From an uncultured Parvimonas sp. (GTDB lineage: Bacteria > Bacillota > Clostridia > Tissierellales > Peptoniphilaceae): DNA of 5,727 nt. Location: NCBI GenBank assembly GCA_902470455.1, contig CABRGI010000057.1:1-5727 (forward strand), given 5' to 3'. Both the position numbers and the translations under genes were made by a program. This document shows positions 1 to 5,727 of the stretch, piece after piece (position 1 is the stretch's first letter; the number at the start of each line of letters is the position of its first letter). Below the pieces are notes generated by a model. It was not told the DNA's origin. It saw nothing but the letters and a program-made list of their open reading frames with translations, and ran no database searches.

Positions 1-746
1 TAATTGTGTATTCCCAAAATTTCTTTGTGCTTTTCTATATCTGACAAAACTGCCTTTATCAATTCTACACTTGGTGCCTCTCCAATAAGTTGGCTAATTG
101 TTTCCTTTGCCAAAGAGAAACCGGAGAATAAAATAAATGCAGAAACTATTAGCCCTACAACTCCGTCAACGGGAAAAGTAGTATAATCTGCAAAAATCAT
201 TGCAATTAAAACAACTGAAGTTGTAAAAACATCACTCAAACAGTCAATTGAGGTTGCCTTTAAAATACTTGAATCTATTGCTTTAGATAGTTTTCTGTTG
301 AATAAACTCATCCAAAGTTTTACAAAAATAGAAATCACTAAAAAAGCAATTCCAATTTTAGTCATAATAATTTTTTCAGGATTTATAATTCTTTCTACAG
401 ATGTCTTTGCAAATTGAACTCCTACAATCATAACCATCATTGCTATTATCAAGGTAGTTATATATTCAACTCTTCCATGACCGTAAGGATGATCCTTATC
501 AGGTGGTGCAGAAGAGAATTTAAAACCTAAAACCGTTGCAAAGGAATAAATTGCATCCGAGAAATTATTTACTGCATCAGCTGTTATTGAAACCGAATTT
601 GCTAAAATTCCAATTACAAATTTTGACACTCCCAAAGTAACATTTAAAAATGTTCCTATCATTCCCGAAAGATATCCGACTTTTTTTCTATCATATTTAT
701 CTGTATTTTCTATTTTTGAAATATTCAATATTTTTTTCTCTAACAT
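1..746 (-). CDS. Cation diffusion facilitator (CDF) metal exporter, 3' end outside window
   Basis: This gene encodes a membrane antiporter of the CDF family, which expels divalent metal ions in exchange for protons. The frame opens with ATG at 746..744 and stays open for 248 codons to the window edge; the rest of the C-terminal cytoplasmic domain is missing. Hydrophobic segments fall near residues 25-47, 50-76, 94-113, 130-149, 170-186 and 194-212. TM2 carries the family signature around residues 49-64 with N60 and D64, followed by the conserved HPYGHGR at 86-92. TM5 carries D168 and D172. The inferred transport site is therefore N-D-D-D. Zinc exporters usually have histidines here, and the N-D-D-D set has been described for Mn2+ exporters such as pneumococcal MntE, so Mn2+ (possibly Fe2+) is inferred as substrate. 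The start lies 2 nt after the nrdG stop, with GGAG at 755..752 inside nrdG's last codons, so translation is probably coupled. Family assignment is firm; metal identity is not. Confidence 0.93.
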   Translation of the reverse strand, partial: MLEKKILNISKIENTDKYDRKKVGYLSGMIGTFLNVTLGVSKFVIGILANSVSITADAVNNFSDAIYSFATVLGFKFSSAPPDKDHPYGHGRVEYITTLIIAMMVMIVGVQFAKTSVERIINPEKIIMTKIGIAFLVISIFVKLWMSLFNRKLSKAIDSSILKATSIDCLSDVFTTSVVLIAMIFADYTTFPVDGVVGLIVSAFILFSGFSLAKETISQLIGEAPSVELIKAVLSDIEKHKEILGIHN

Positions 747-748
747 AT

Positions 749-1243
749 TTACTCCATAAATAGTACAATATTTCCGGTTTCAATTGTCTTTTTTATGTCT
801 ATAATTCTTTGGTTTGAAGAACCTCGAAATTTTAAAGTTAAGTCTTTTAATCTATAATCAAATCTTCCGTCAACCAAAACATCACATTCTTTTAAAAGTT
901 CAAATCTATCATCATCTTCAAGAATTTCCTCGAAAGTATATCCCGAATAAATCCAAATATTTTTATTTACACTTTTTTTTATATCTCTTACAATTTCAAG
1001 GAGCTCTTTTGCATTTTGCATCGGCTCTCCGCCGAGTAAGGTAAGACCCGATACATTTTTATCACGCAAATAGTCTATGACTAAATTGGTAGTTTCTTTA
1101 GTCCAAAGCTCTCCAAAATTGAAATCCATATATTTTTTATTAAAACAATCTTTACAATTATGCGTACAGCCAGTTACGAAAATACTAGTTCTGATACCAA
1201 CACCATTTGCAACATCATAAGATCTTATCTGACCATATCTCAT
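749..1243 (-). CDS. nrdG: Anaerobic ribonucleotide reductase activating protein NrdG (radical SAM)
   Basis: NrdG is the cytoplasmic activase of class III ribonucleotide reductase. It reductively cleaves S-adenosylmethionine on a [4Fe-4S] cluster and abstracts hydrogen from the C-terminal glycine of NrdD to make the glycyl radical. The 164-residue protein is full length for the family. C26, C30 and C33 form the CxxxCxxC cluster motif, with an aromatic F34 next to the last cysteine. GGEP at 71-74 is the SAM-binding motif. YSGYTFEE at 99-106, DVLVDGRF at 121-128 and FRGSSNQR at 139-146 are typical late NrdG motifs. The ATG at 1243..1241 is supported by GAGGG at 1254..1250 with a 6-nt spacer. The gene begins 12 nt after the nrdD stop, and no terminator lies between them, so the two are cotranscribed. 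The very short, near-minimal radical-SAM fold and the position behind nrdD separate it from other activases such as pyruvate formate-lyase activase. Confidence 0.97.
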   Translation of the reverse strand: MRYGQIRSYDVANGVGIRTSIFVTGCTHNCKDCFNKKYMDFNFGELWTKETTNLVIDYLRDKNVSGLTLLGGEPMQNAKELLEIVRDIKKSVNKNIWIYSGYTFEEILEDDDRFELLKECDVLVDGRFDYRLKDLTLKFRGSSNQRIIDIKKTIETGNIVLFME

Positions 1244-1255
1244 ATTAATCCCTCA

Positions 1256-3379
1256 CTATATATGAAGAACCCTAGATTTTATTTCTTTTGTTCTGCCTTC
1301 ATTCCAGAAGTTTTCTCCAAGATAACCACAAGTTCTTCTAGTTACATTCATTTTTTGTTTATCTTTATTATGACATTGAGGACATTCCCATTCATTATAT
1401 TCGTTTATGATTATTTCCCCATCGAAACCACAAACATGGCAATAATCTGATTTTGTATTAAATTCAGCATATTGAATATTATCATAGATAAATCTAATCA
1501 TTTGTTCAACAGCTTCAACATTATGATTCATATTAGGAATTTCTGCATAGGAAATACAACCTCCAGTTGATAATTTTTGAAAATCTTCTTCAAATCTGAA
1601 TTTATCAAAAACTGAAATGTTTTCTCTAACATCAACATGATAACTATTTGTGTAATATCCTTTATCTGTTATATCTTTGATTTCTCCATATTTCTTTCTA
1701 TCTATAGAACAGAATCTATGAGTTAAACTTTCAGCAGGAGTTCCATATAATGAGAATGACATTCCTGTTTCTTCGCTCCAACTATCTGCTGTTTCTTTAA
1801 TTTTTCTCATAACTTTAAGAGCAAATTCTTTTCCTTCTTTTGTTGTATGGCTAACACCTTTTACACACATTGTTGCTTCATACAATCCGATATATCCTAC
1901 AGAAAGAGTTGAATATCCATTTTCAAGATATTTCTTAATGCTTTCGCCCTTTTTAAGTCTTGCAATAGCTCCATATTGCCAATGTATAGGAGAATTATCG
2001 CTCTTTACATTTTGAAGAAGTGAATTTCTGAATAAAAGTGCTTTTTTTACAATTTCAAGTCTTTTATCCAACATTTCAAAAAAGCCTTCTTCATTTCCTG
2101 TATTTAAAATTCCTATTTGTGGTAAATTCAAACTTACAACACCTTGATTAAATCTACCTTCAAATTTATAATTTCCATTTTCATCTTTATAAGGTGCTAA
2201 GAATGATCTACATCCCATAGGTCCGAATACATTTCCTTCATAATGTTCTCTAAGTTTTTTCGCAGAAATATAATCAGGATACATTCTCTTTGCAGTACAT
2301 TTTGCAGCAAGTTTTGTTAAATAATAATATTTGCTGTCTTCTCTTACATTATTTTCATCCAAAACGTAAATCAATTTAGGGAAAGCCGGTGTAATATAAA
2401 CACCTTTTTCATTTTTTATTCCTTCTAATCTTTGTTTTATTATTTCTTCAACAATTTGTGCAACTTCTTCTTCATACTCGTATCCATCTTCAACATACAT
2501 AAATAGAGTAACAAAAGGACTTTGTCCATTTGTAGTCATTAAAGTATTTATTTGATATTGAATAGTTTGAATACCTGCTTCTAATTCTTTTTTCGTCATT
2601 GCTCTTGCAATATTTTCAATATCTTCTTCATCAGTTAAAATTTCTTTTGCAAGTTTTAAATGTTTTTCATAACTCTTTCTTAAATATTTTCCTAAATGAG
2701 CAACATTTAAGCTTTGACCTCCAAATTGTCCTGATGCAACTTGTGCAATTATTTGAGTCATAACTGTACAAGCAACTTGGAAAGATTTTGGAGTTTCAAC
2801 CATTTTACCATTTATTACTGTTCCATTATCAAGCATATCTCCAATATTAACTAGACAACAGTTAAACATAGGTTGAATTAAATAGTCCATATCGTGAAGA
2901 TGTATAGCCCCTTCATCATGTGCTTGAACAATATCTACAGGAATTAACATTCTTCTTGCGATATCCTTTGAAACTTCCCCGGCAATCAAATCTCTTTGAG
3001 TTGATGCAAGAATTGCATTTTTGTTTGAATTTTCATTTATAACATCTAAATTTGTCTTATCAAGAAGTCCTAAAATACTTTCGTCGGTAGTATTTTTAAG
3101 TCTTTTAAAAGTTTGAACTGCCTTATAATTTTCATAAGCCCTAGCAGTTGCAGGATTACCATATTTAATTAAGCTATAATAAACATGATCTTCTATATCA
3201 TATATACTCATTTTCTTACCAATTGTTGTTGCAAAAGTTTCTATCTCTTTAGCAATCTTTTCTGCCAATCCTTCTTCATAAACTCCTGTACTACTATGCA
3301 TTGCTTTATTTATTGCAATAGCAATTTTATTTGCATCAAAATCTACTTCTTGACCATTTCTTTTTATAACTTTAATCAT
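1256..3379 (-). CDS. nrdD: Anaerobic ribonucleoside-triphosphate reductase, class III (NrdD)
   Basis: NrdD reduces ribonucleoside triphosphates to dNTPs by glycyl-radical chemistry in the cytoplasm and supplies DNA precursors without oxygen. The protein has 707 residues, close to the 712 of E. coli NrdD. Residues about 3-93 form one ATP-cone, the allosteric dATP/ATP sensor. C174 (in NCCLVN) aligns with the catalytic E. coli Cys175, and C390 in GPMGCRSFL aligns with E. coli Cys384. Near the C-terminus, C647, C650, C666 and C669 form the zinc ribbon (CxxC-N15-CxxC). RRTCGYLG at 681-688 holds the radical glycine G685. No key residue is missing. The ATG at 3379..3377 is chosen because GGAGG lies 5 nt upstream and the product then starts with the usual ATP-cone sequence MIKVIKRNGQ. 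An in-frame extension to 3463 would begin upstream of the promoter. The gene heads the nrdD-nrdG-CDF unit and has its own promoter with NrdR-like operators. Confidence 0.98.
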   Translation of the reverse strand: MIKVIKRNGQEVDFDANKIAIAINKAMHSSTGVYEEGLAEKIAKEIETFATTIGKKMSIYDIEDHVYYSLIKYGNPATARAYENYKAVQTFKRLKNTTDESILGLLDKTNLDVINENSNKNAILASTQRDLIAGEVSKDIARRMLIPVDIVQAHDEGAIHLHDMDYLIQPMFNCCLVNIGDMLDNGTVINGKMVETPKSFQVACTVMTQIIAQVASGQFGGQSLNVAHLGKYLRKSYEKHLKLAKEILTDEEDIENIARAMTKKELEAGIQTIQYQINTLMTTNGQSPFVTLFMYVEDGYEYEEEVAQIVEEIIKQRLEGIKNEKGVYITPAFPKLIYVLDENNVREDSKYYYLTKLAAKCTAKRMYPDYISAKKLREHYEGNVFGPMGCRSFLAPYKDENGNYKFEGRFNQGVVSLNLPQIGILNTGNEEGFFEMLDKRLEIVKKALLFRNSLLQNVKSDNSPIHWQYGAIARLKKGESIKKYLENGYSTLSVGYIGLYEATMCVKGVSHTTKEGKEFALKVMRKIKETADSWSEETGMSFSLYGTPAESLTHRFCSIDRKKYGEIKDITDKGYYTNSYHVDVRENISVFDKFRFEEDFQKLSTGGCISYAEIPNMNHNVEAVEQMIRFIYDNIQYAEFNTKSDYCHVCGFDGEIIINEYNEWECPQCHNKDKQKMNVTRRTCGYLGENFWNEGRTKEIKSRVLHI

Positions 3380-3384
3380 GATAA

Positions 3385-3389
3385 CCTCC
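3385..3389 (-). promoter_or_regulatory. Ribosome binding site of nrdD (decides the start)
   Basis: GGAGG, a full anti-Shine-Dalgarno match, ends 5 nt before the ATG at 3379..3377. An in-frame ATG at 3391..3389 overlaps this site and has no site of its own. This fixes the 707-residue start. Confidence 0.9.
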
Positions 3390-3431
3390 ATAAAAATTTT
3401 TAAAAGATATATAAAAATGCTTGATAGTAGA

Positions 3432-3460
3432 ATTATATCATCAACAATATATATTGTCAA
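3432..3460 (-). promoter_or_regulatory. Consensus sigma-A promoter of nrdD-nrdG-CDF
   Basis: On the minus strand a perfect TTGACA (3460..3455) is followed by exactly 17 bp and a perfect TATAAT (3437..3432). The expected start is about 3428-3424, giving a 5' leader of about 45 nt that ends with the nrdD ribosome binding site. Such a full-consensus promoter would be very strong if unregulated, which fits its overlap with a repressor operator. No other promoter is visible before nrdG or the transporter gene, so it probably serves all three. Confidence 0.88.
3444..3459 (-). promoter_or_regulatory. NrdR box A, proximal, overlapping the -35
   Basis: Aligned by hand to the published NrdR consensus (acaCwAtATaTwGwgt), this stretch matches at about 13 of 16 positions. 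It also contains a perfect 14-bp palindrome, ACAATATATATTGT, at 3444-3457. It covers most of the -35 hexamer and the upstream half of the spacer, so bound NrdR would block RNA polymerase. NrdR is a zinc-ribbon/ATP-cone repressor that senses (d)ATP and controls RNR operons in most bacteria. Its gene is not in this window. Confidence 0.72.
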
Positions 3461-3472
3461 CAATATTTTATA

Positions 3473-3488
3473 ACACTATATATAGTAT
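3473..3488 (-). promoter_or_regulatory. NrdR box B, distal
   Basis: The sequence ACACTATATATAGTAT matches the 16-bp NrdR consensus at 15 positions by hand alignment, the only mismatch being position 15 (A for G). It lies 13 bp from the proximal box, and centres are 29 bp apart, close to three helical turns. Tandem boxes at roughly this phase are the known NrdR arrangement. It sits just upstream of the -35, at about -48 to -63. Confidence 0.82.
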
Positions 3489-3587
3489 ATTTACCCATTT
3501 TATAGCTTGAAATCCATTGCAATAATTTTAATATCAACAAGTAGAATAAAAAATTTTTTAAAAATTTAAAAAATATTTTTTTGCAAG
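3489..3587. other. Gene-free spacer with a pure A/T tract
   Basis: This stretch separates the terminator of the DUF454 gene from the nrdD operators. It contains no credible reading frame. Positions 3545-3582 are 38 bases of A and T only, built from runs A6T6, A5T3, A6 and T7, whose centres lie roughly one helical turn apart. Such phased A-tracts can bend DNA, but no function is shown by the sequence itself. Confidence 0.5.
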
Positions 3588-3626
3588 AAAAAACTGATAT
3601 GAATTTTTAAAAATTCATATCAGTTT
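3588..3626 (-). terminator. Intrinsic terminator of the DUF454 gene, containing its stop codon
   Basis: Positions 3591-3626 form a perfect 36-bp palindrome with 18-bp arms (centre 3608/3609). On the minus strand it is followed by a run of six T (3593..3588) that overlaps the base of the stem. The left arm of the transcript encodes the last residues T-D-M-N-F, and the TAA stop lies at the centre. The stem is AT-rich for a terminator but unusually long. In the plus direction no T run follows directly (GAATAC comes first), so it should act mainly on minus-strand transcripts and insulate nrdD from upstream reading. Confidence 0.85.
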
Positions 3627-4026
3627 GAATACTTTTTATTTCTTCTTCATTTTTTATTGTTTTTATTCCAAACATAAAATACACTACATGAAAAAACCAA
3701 ACTATAAATAAAATAATTCTTCCAATCTTTGTATTTTTCATAAAATAAAAACCTGTTCCCATTGTCAAGGTAAAAAAGAATATTATCTTTAATTTTTGTT
3801 TTAATAAAAGACCTTTTCTATTTGCAATTTTTTCTATATTATTTTTATATAATTTAGTCCCAACAAACCAATTATGCAATTTTTTTGAACTCCTTGCAAA
3901 ACAATATAATGTTATCATATAAAATGGAAACGAAGGTAACATCGGTAAAAAAGCACCAATCGTACCTATTACAAAAAATATTAAACCTATTACAATCCAA
4001 GTATATTTTATAAATTTAGTTTTCAT
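3607..4026 (-). CDS. DUF454 / YbaN-family small inner-membrane protein
   Basis: This encodes a 139-residue membrane protein of the DUF454 (YbaN) family, whose biochemical role is not established. The family signature is clear: FLPMLPSFPFYMITLYCFARSS at about 26-47 corresponds to the conserved LP-LLP-TTPF and C-F-A-R-S-S pattern. Hydrophobic segments lie near 8-27, 33-44, 79-95 and 101-121, with a basic stretch (about 58-80) between the two pairs. The ATG at 4026..4024 is preceded by a G5 run at 4037..4033 with a 6-nt spacer, which is an acceptable ribosome binding site. It lies 59 bp behind the CydC-like transporter gene on the same strand and may be read with it or from a weak promoter in the gap. 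The last codons lie within the terminator hairpin. Family assignment is confident; function is unknown. Confidence 0.9.
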   Translation of the reverse strand: MKTKFIKYTWIVIGLIFFVIGTIGAFLPMLPSFPFYMITLYCFARSSKKLHNWFVGTKLYKNNIEKIANRKGLLLKQKLKIIFFFTLTMGTGFYFMKNTKIGRIILFIVWFFHVVYFMFGIKTIKNEEEIKSIQTDMNF

Positions 4027-4038
4027 ATATTACCCCCA

Positions 4039-4060
4039 TATCATTAATACGATAATGATA
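4039..4060. repeat. AT-rich interrupted palindrome upstream of the DUF454 gene
   Basis: Eight-base arms TATCATTA (4039-4046) and TAATGATA (4053-4060) flank a 6-bp centre. The right arm is part of two tandem hexamers GATAAT-GATAAC (plus strand, 4051-4062). These resemble the repeat units of the Fur box, although the third, inverted hexamer is poor. It could be an operator for the DUF454 gene. It lacks G/C pairs and a T run, so it is not a convincing terminator. Confidence 0.4.
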
Positions 4061-4083
4061 ACATATTTCATCTTAATCTGCAA
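4055..4083 (-). promoter_or_regulatory. Weak candidate promoter of the DUF454 gene
   Basis: TTGCAG (4083..4078) is separated by 17 bp from TATCAT (4060..4055). The -10 matches five of six consensus bases, but the -35 only three. The -10 falls within the palindrome at 4039-4060, so a regulator binding there would block it. In AT-rich DNA such matches arise easily by chance. Confidence 0.3.
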
Positions 4084-4085
4084 TA

Positions 4086-5727
4086 CTAAATTTTAAAACA
4101 TTTTCCATTTTCTACTTTGTAAATTACATCTGAAAAAGATACTGTACTCATTCTATGGGAAATCAAAAATACCATTCCCTTACAATTTTCTTTAATCAAA
4201 TTCAAAATTATTGATTCATTTAAAGTATCTAAATTACTTGTAGGTTCATCAAAAATATAAACATCCGCTCTTTTTAACAATGCCCTCATAAGTTCAAGTC
4301 TTTGCATTTCTCCACTTGAGAAAATAATTCTCTCTGAATTAATTTTAGTATCGAGTCCATTTTCAGTTGATAAAATCTTATCTTTTAATCTACATTTTTC
4401 TGCAATTTCTAAAATTTCTTCATCGCTAATCTTTTCATTTCCTAAAACTAAATTTTCTCTGATTGTTTGAGAAAAAATTTGTGGAAATTGTGGAATATAA
4501 GCAATTTTTTCTTGTAGTTTTCTACTGTCTATATCTAAAATATCCTCATCATTTAAAAATATTTTTCCGGATTTAGCCATATACCATTTCATTACCATTT
4601 TTATCAATGTACTTTTTCCGGATCCACTTTCTCCAACAAGTCCGACAATTTTTTTATCTTCAAAATGTAAATTCAAATTTTCAAAAATATTCTTATCTCT
4701 ATTAGGATAAGAGAAATCAACATTTTCAAATTTTATTTCATTTAATTTCTCAATTTCTTTATTTCCGTCATTTCCAATCGGTTCATTCTCATCTAATAAA
4801 CTAAATGTTTGTTTTGCAGCTTGTAATGCACGTCCAAGTCCTAAAGGAAGTCTGCTTAACTCTAAAAAAGGAGCAAATGATGAACTGAAAACAACCAATG
4901 TAATTACTGCATCTTTAATACTTATTATATTTTTATTTACAAGTATAAATTCCGCAAAAGCAAAAGTTAAAACTCCAAAACCTATTGTTAAAAAACTGAA
5001 TGAAAATTGTAAGAAATTTAATTTTGCAACATTTCTTTCCTTTTTATTTACAATTCTACTTTCTTTTGTCAAATTTTCAAATCTTTCCTTTTCAACTCCA
5101 AGTTGAAGTAAATCTTTCATACCTCTTAAACTTTCTAAAAAATATGAAGTATATGATTTTCTATATTTTTGTTGAATTTCAAGATGTGGTTTTAATTTGC
5201 TTGAAAATACATTTGGAATAATAACTGCAAGTATAAAATATACAATTATTGCAATTAAGCTTAAATGAAAATTATATTGTAAAAAATATACAATTAAAAC
5301 TATTGAAACAATAGTACCTGTTGTAATTGGAGCTAGAGTATGTGCAAAGAATACTTCCAATGCCTCAACATCCTCTCCTATCAGTTTTAACAAAGCTCCA
5401 CTGTCTTGAGAGTCAAGTTTTGACGGAGCAAGTCTTCTAAGTTTTGAAAAAATTTCTCTTCTGAAATCAGCCAAAACATTAAAAGCAACAAAATGTCCGA
5501 AATAATGCTCTCCATATCTAAAAAGTCCTCTTGAAATCGCAAGAATAACTAAAACTATCAAAGATATTATTTTTATTTTTTCTCTATTAAGTGCATCAAA
5601 TCCCAATGAAATAATTCTTGCAGGAATATATACTGTAATCAAAAATCCGAAAACTGCAAAAAATACAGCTAACAAAATTACAGGGAGTAATTTTTTCATA
5701 AAATTTATAAGTCTGATAATCAATTTT
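4086..5727 (-). CDS. CydC-like ABC transporter, fused permease/ATPase, 5' end outside window
   Basis: This is an exporter-type ABC half-transporter: an N-terminal membrane domain followed by an ATPase domain. Residues are numbered from the in-frame TTG at 5723. Hydrophobic segments lie near 12-33, 50-64, 130-148, 153-172, 237-262 and 267-287. The stretch SRGLFRYGEHYFGH with following VLADFRREIF (about 64-92) resembles CydC of the thiol-exporting CydDC transporter. The ATPase has Walker A GESGSGKST (364-372), Q-loop Q412, Walker B VYIFDE (488-493), D-loop SNLD (496-499) and H523. The signature motif is SSGEM (469-473) in place of LSGGQ, a notable deviation. The frame is open to the window edge, and neither the TTG nor the ATG at 5699 has a visible ribosome binding site, so the true start is probably a few codons beyond the window. 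A CydD-like partner would be expected upstream. The substrate is unknown; cysteine/glutathione or another small molecule is possible, and no cytochrome bd gene is visible here. Confidence 0.9.
   Translation of the reverse strand, partial: KLIIRLINFMKKLLPVILLAVFFAVFGFLITVYIPARIISLGFDALNREKIKIISLIVLVILAISRGLFRYGEHYFGHFVAFNVLADFRREIFSKLRRLAPSKLDSQDSGALLKLIGEDVEALEVFFAHTLAPITTGTIVSIVLIVYFLQYNFHLSLIAIIVYFILAVIIPNVFSSKLKPHLEIQQKYRKSYTSYFLESLRGMKDLLQLGVEKERFENLTKESRIVNKKERNVAKLNFLQFSFSFLTIGFGVLTFAFAEFILVNKNIISIKDAVITLVVFSSSFAPFLELSRLPLGLGRALQAAKQTFSLLDENEPIGNDGNKEIEKLNEIKFENVDFSYPNRDKNIFENLNLHFEDKKIVGLVGESGSGKSTLIKMVMKWYMAKSGKIFLNDEDILDIDSRKLQEKIAYIPQFPQIFSQTIRENLVLGNEKISDEEILEIAEKCRLKDKILSTENGLDTKINSERIIFSSGEMQRLELMRALLKRADVYIFDEPTSNLDTLNESIILNLIKENCKGMVFLISHRMSTVSFSDVIYKVENGKCFKI

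Noticed and set aside
4..186. 60-codon plus-strand open frame
   Set aside because: It is antisense to the CDF transporter gene, whose protein is clearly conserved, and its translation shows no recognisable family.
300..360. Possible frameshift at the run of six A in the CDF gene
   Set aside because: Codon-by-codon reading through the run keeps one open frame with the TM5 motif intact.
814..1450. Two plus-strand open frames of 76 and 96 codons
   Set aside because: They are antisense to nrdG and the nrdG/nrdD junction; the minus-strand proteins carry all the conserved motifs.
3185..3403. 72-codon plus-strand open frame rich in Cys, Phe and Ile
   Set aside because: It mirrors the ATP-cone region of nrdD, and its composition is that expected from the complement of AT-rich coding DNA.
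3380..3463. N-terminal extension of nrdD to a start at 3463 (28 extra residues)
   Set aside because: It would begin upstream of the -35 hexamer of the nrdD promoter, has no ribosome binding site, and is absent from the ATP-cone start typical of NrdD.
4039..4060. Palindrome in the ABC/DUF454 gap as an intrinsic terminator
   Set aside because: The stem is only 8 bp, almost all A-T, and no T run follows it on either strand.
5000..5221. 73-codon plus-strand open frame
   Set aside because: It lies antisense to the membrane domain of the ABC transporter and has no ribosome binding site or known motif.
5697..5723. TTG at 5723 or ATG at 5699 as the true start of the ABC transporter
   Set aside because: The ATG has no ribosome binding site, and the TTG has only four bases before the edge; the frame stays open to the edge, so the gene most likely starts outside.
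1..5727. CRISPR array, insertion sequence, tRNA/rRNA gene, riboswitch or new defence system
   Set aside because: I found no spaced direct repeats, transposase, terminal repeats, structured RNA core or defence-type domains; the genes are ordinary metabolism and transport.

Overview
The window is strongly AT-rich and reads as chromosomal DNA of a strictly or facultatively anaerobic, low-GC Gram-positive bacterium. It has strong GGAGG-type ribosome binding sites, a consensus sigma-A promoter and a Bacillota-style class III ribonucleotide reductase. The genus cannot be fixed from the sequence; anaerobic cocci of the Peptoniphilus/Parvimonas kind or a related Clostridia lineage would fit. All supported genes lie on the minus strand, so biological order runs from high to low coordinates.

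Right part (5727 to 3588): a CydC-like ABC half-transporter (5' end outside the window) is followed after 59 bp by a small DUF454/YbaN-family membrane protein. The second gene ends inside a perfect 36-bp palindrome followed by a T run, which is the intrinsic terminator of this unit. The 59-bp gap holds an AT-rich palindrome, a weak candidate promoter and two tandem GATAAT-like hexamers.

Middle (about 3590 to 3380): a 227-bp gene-free stretch holds an A/T tract and a perfect sigma-A promoter (TTGACA-N17-TATAAT). Two NrdR-box-like operators lie 29 bp apart centre to centre. One covers the -35 hexamer and part of the spacer; the other lies just upstream.

Left part (3379 to 1): nrdD (anaerobic ribonucleoside-triphosphate reductase), nrdG (its radical-SAM activase) and the first 248 codons of a cation diffusion facilitator transporter follow as one tightly packed unit, with gaps of 12 and 2 nt. 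NrdG puts the glycyl radical on NrdD, and the pair makes dNTPs without oxygen; both would be repressed through NrdR when (d)ATP is plentiful. The transporter carries an N-D-D-D metal site of the kind described for Mn2+-exporting family members, and its ribosome binding site lies in the last codons of nrdG.

I see no mobile element, CRISPR array, tRNA/rRNA gene or defence-type cassette, and nothing that amounts to a new biological system. The points most worth checking are the NrdR control region, the metal exporter tied to nrdDG, and the terminator that contains the stop codon of the DUF454 gene.
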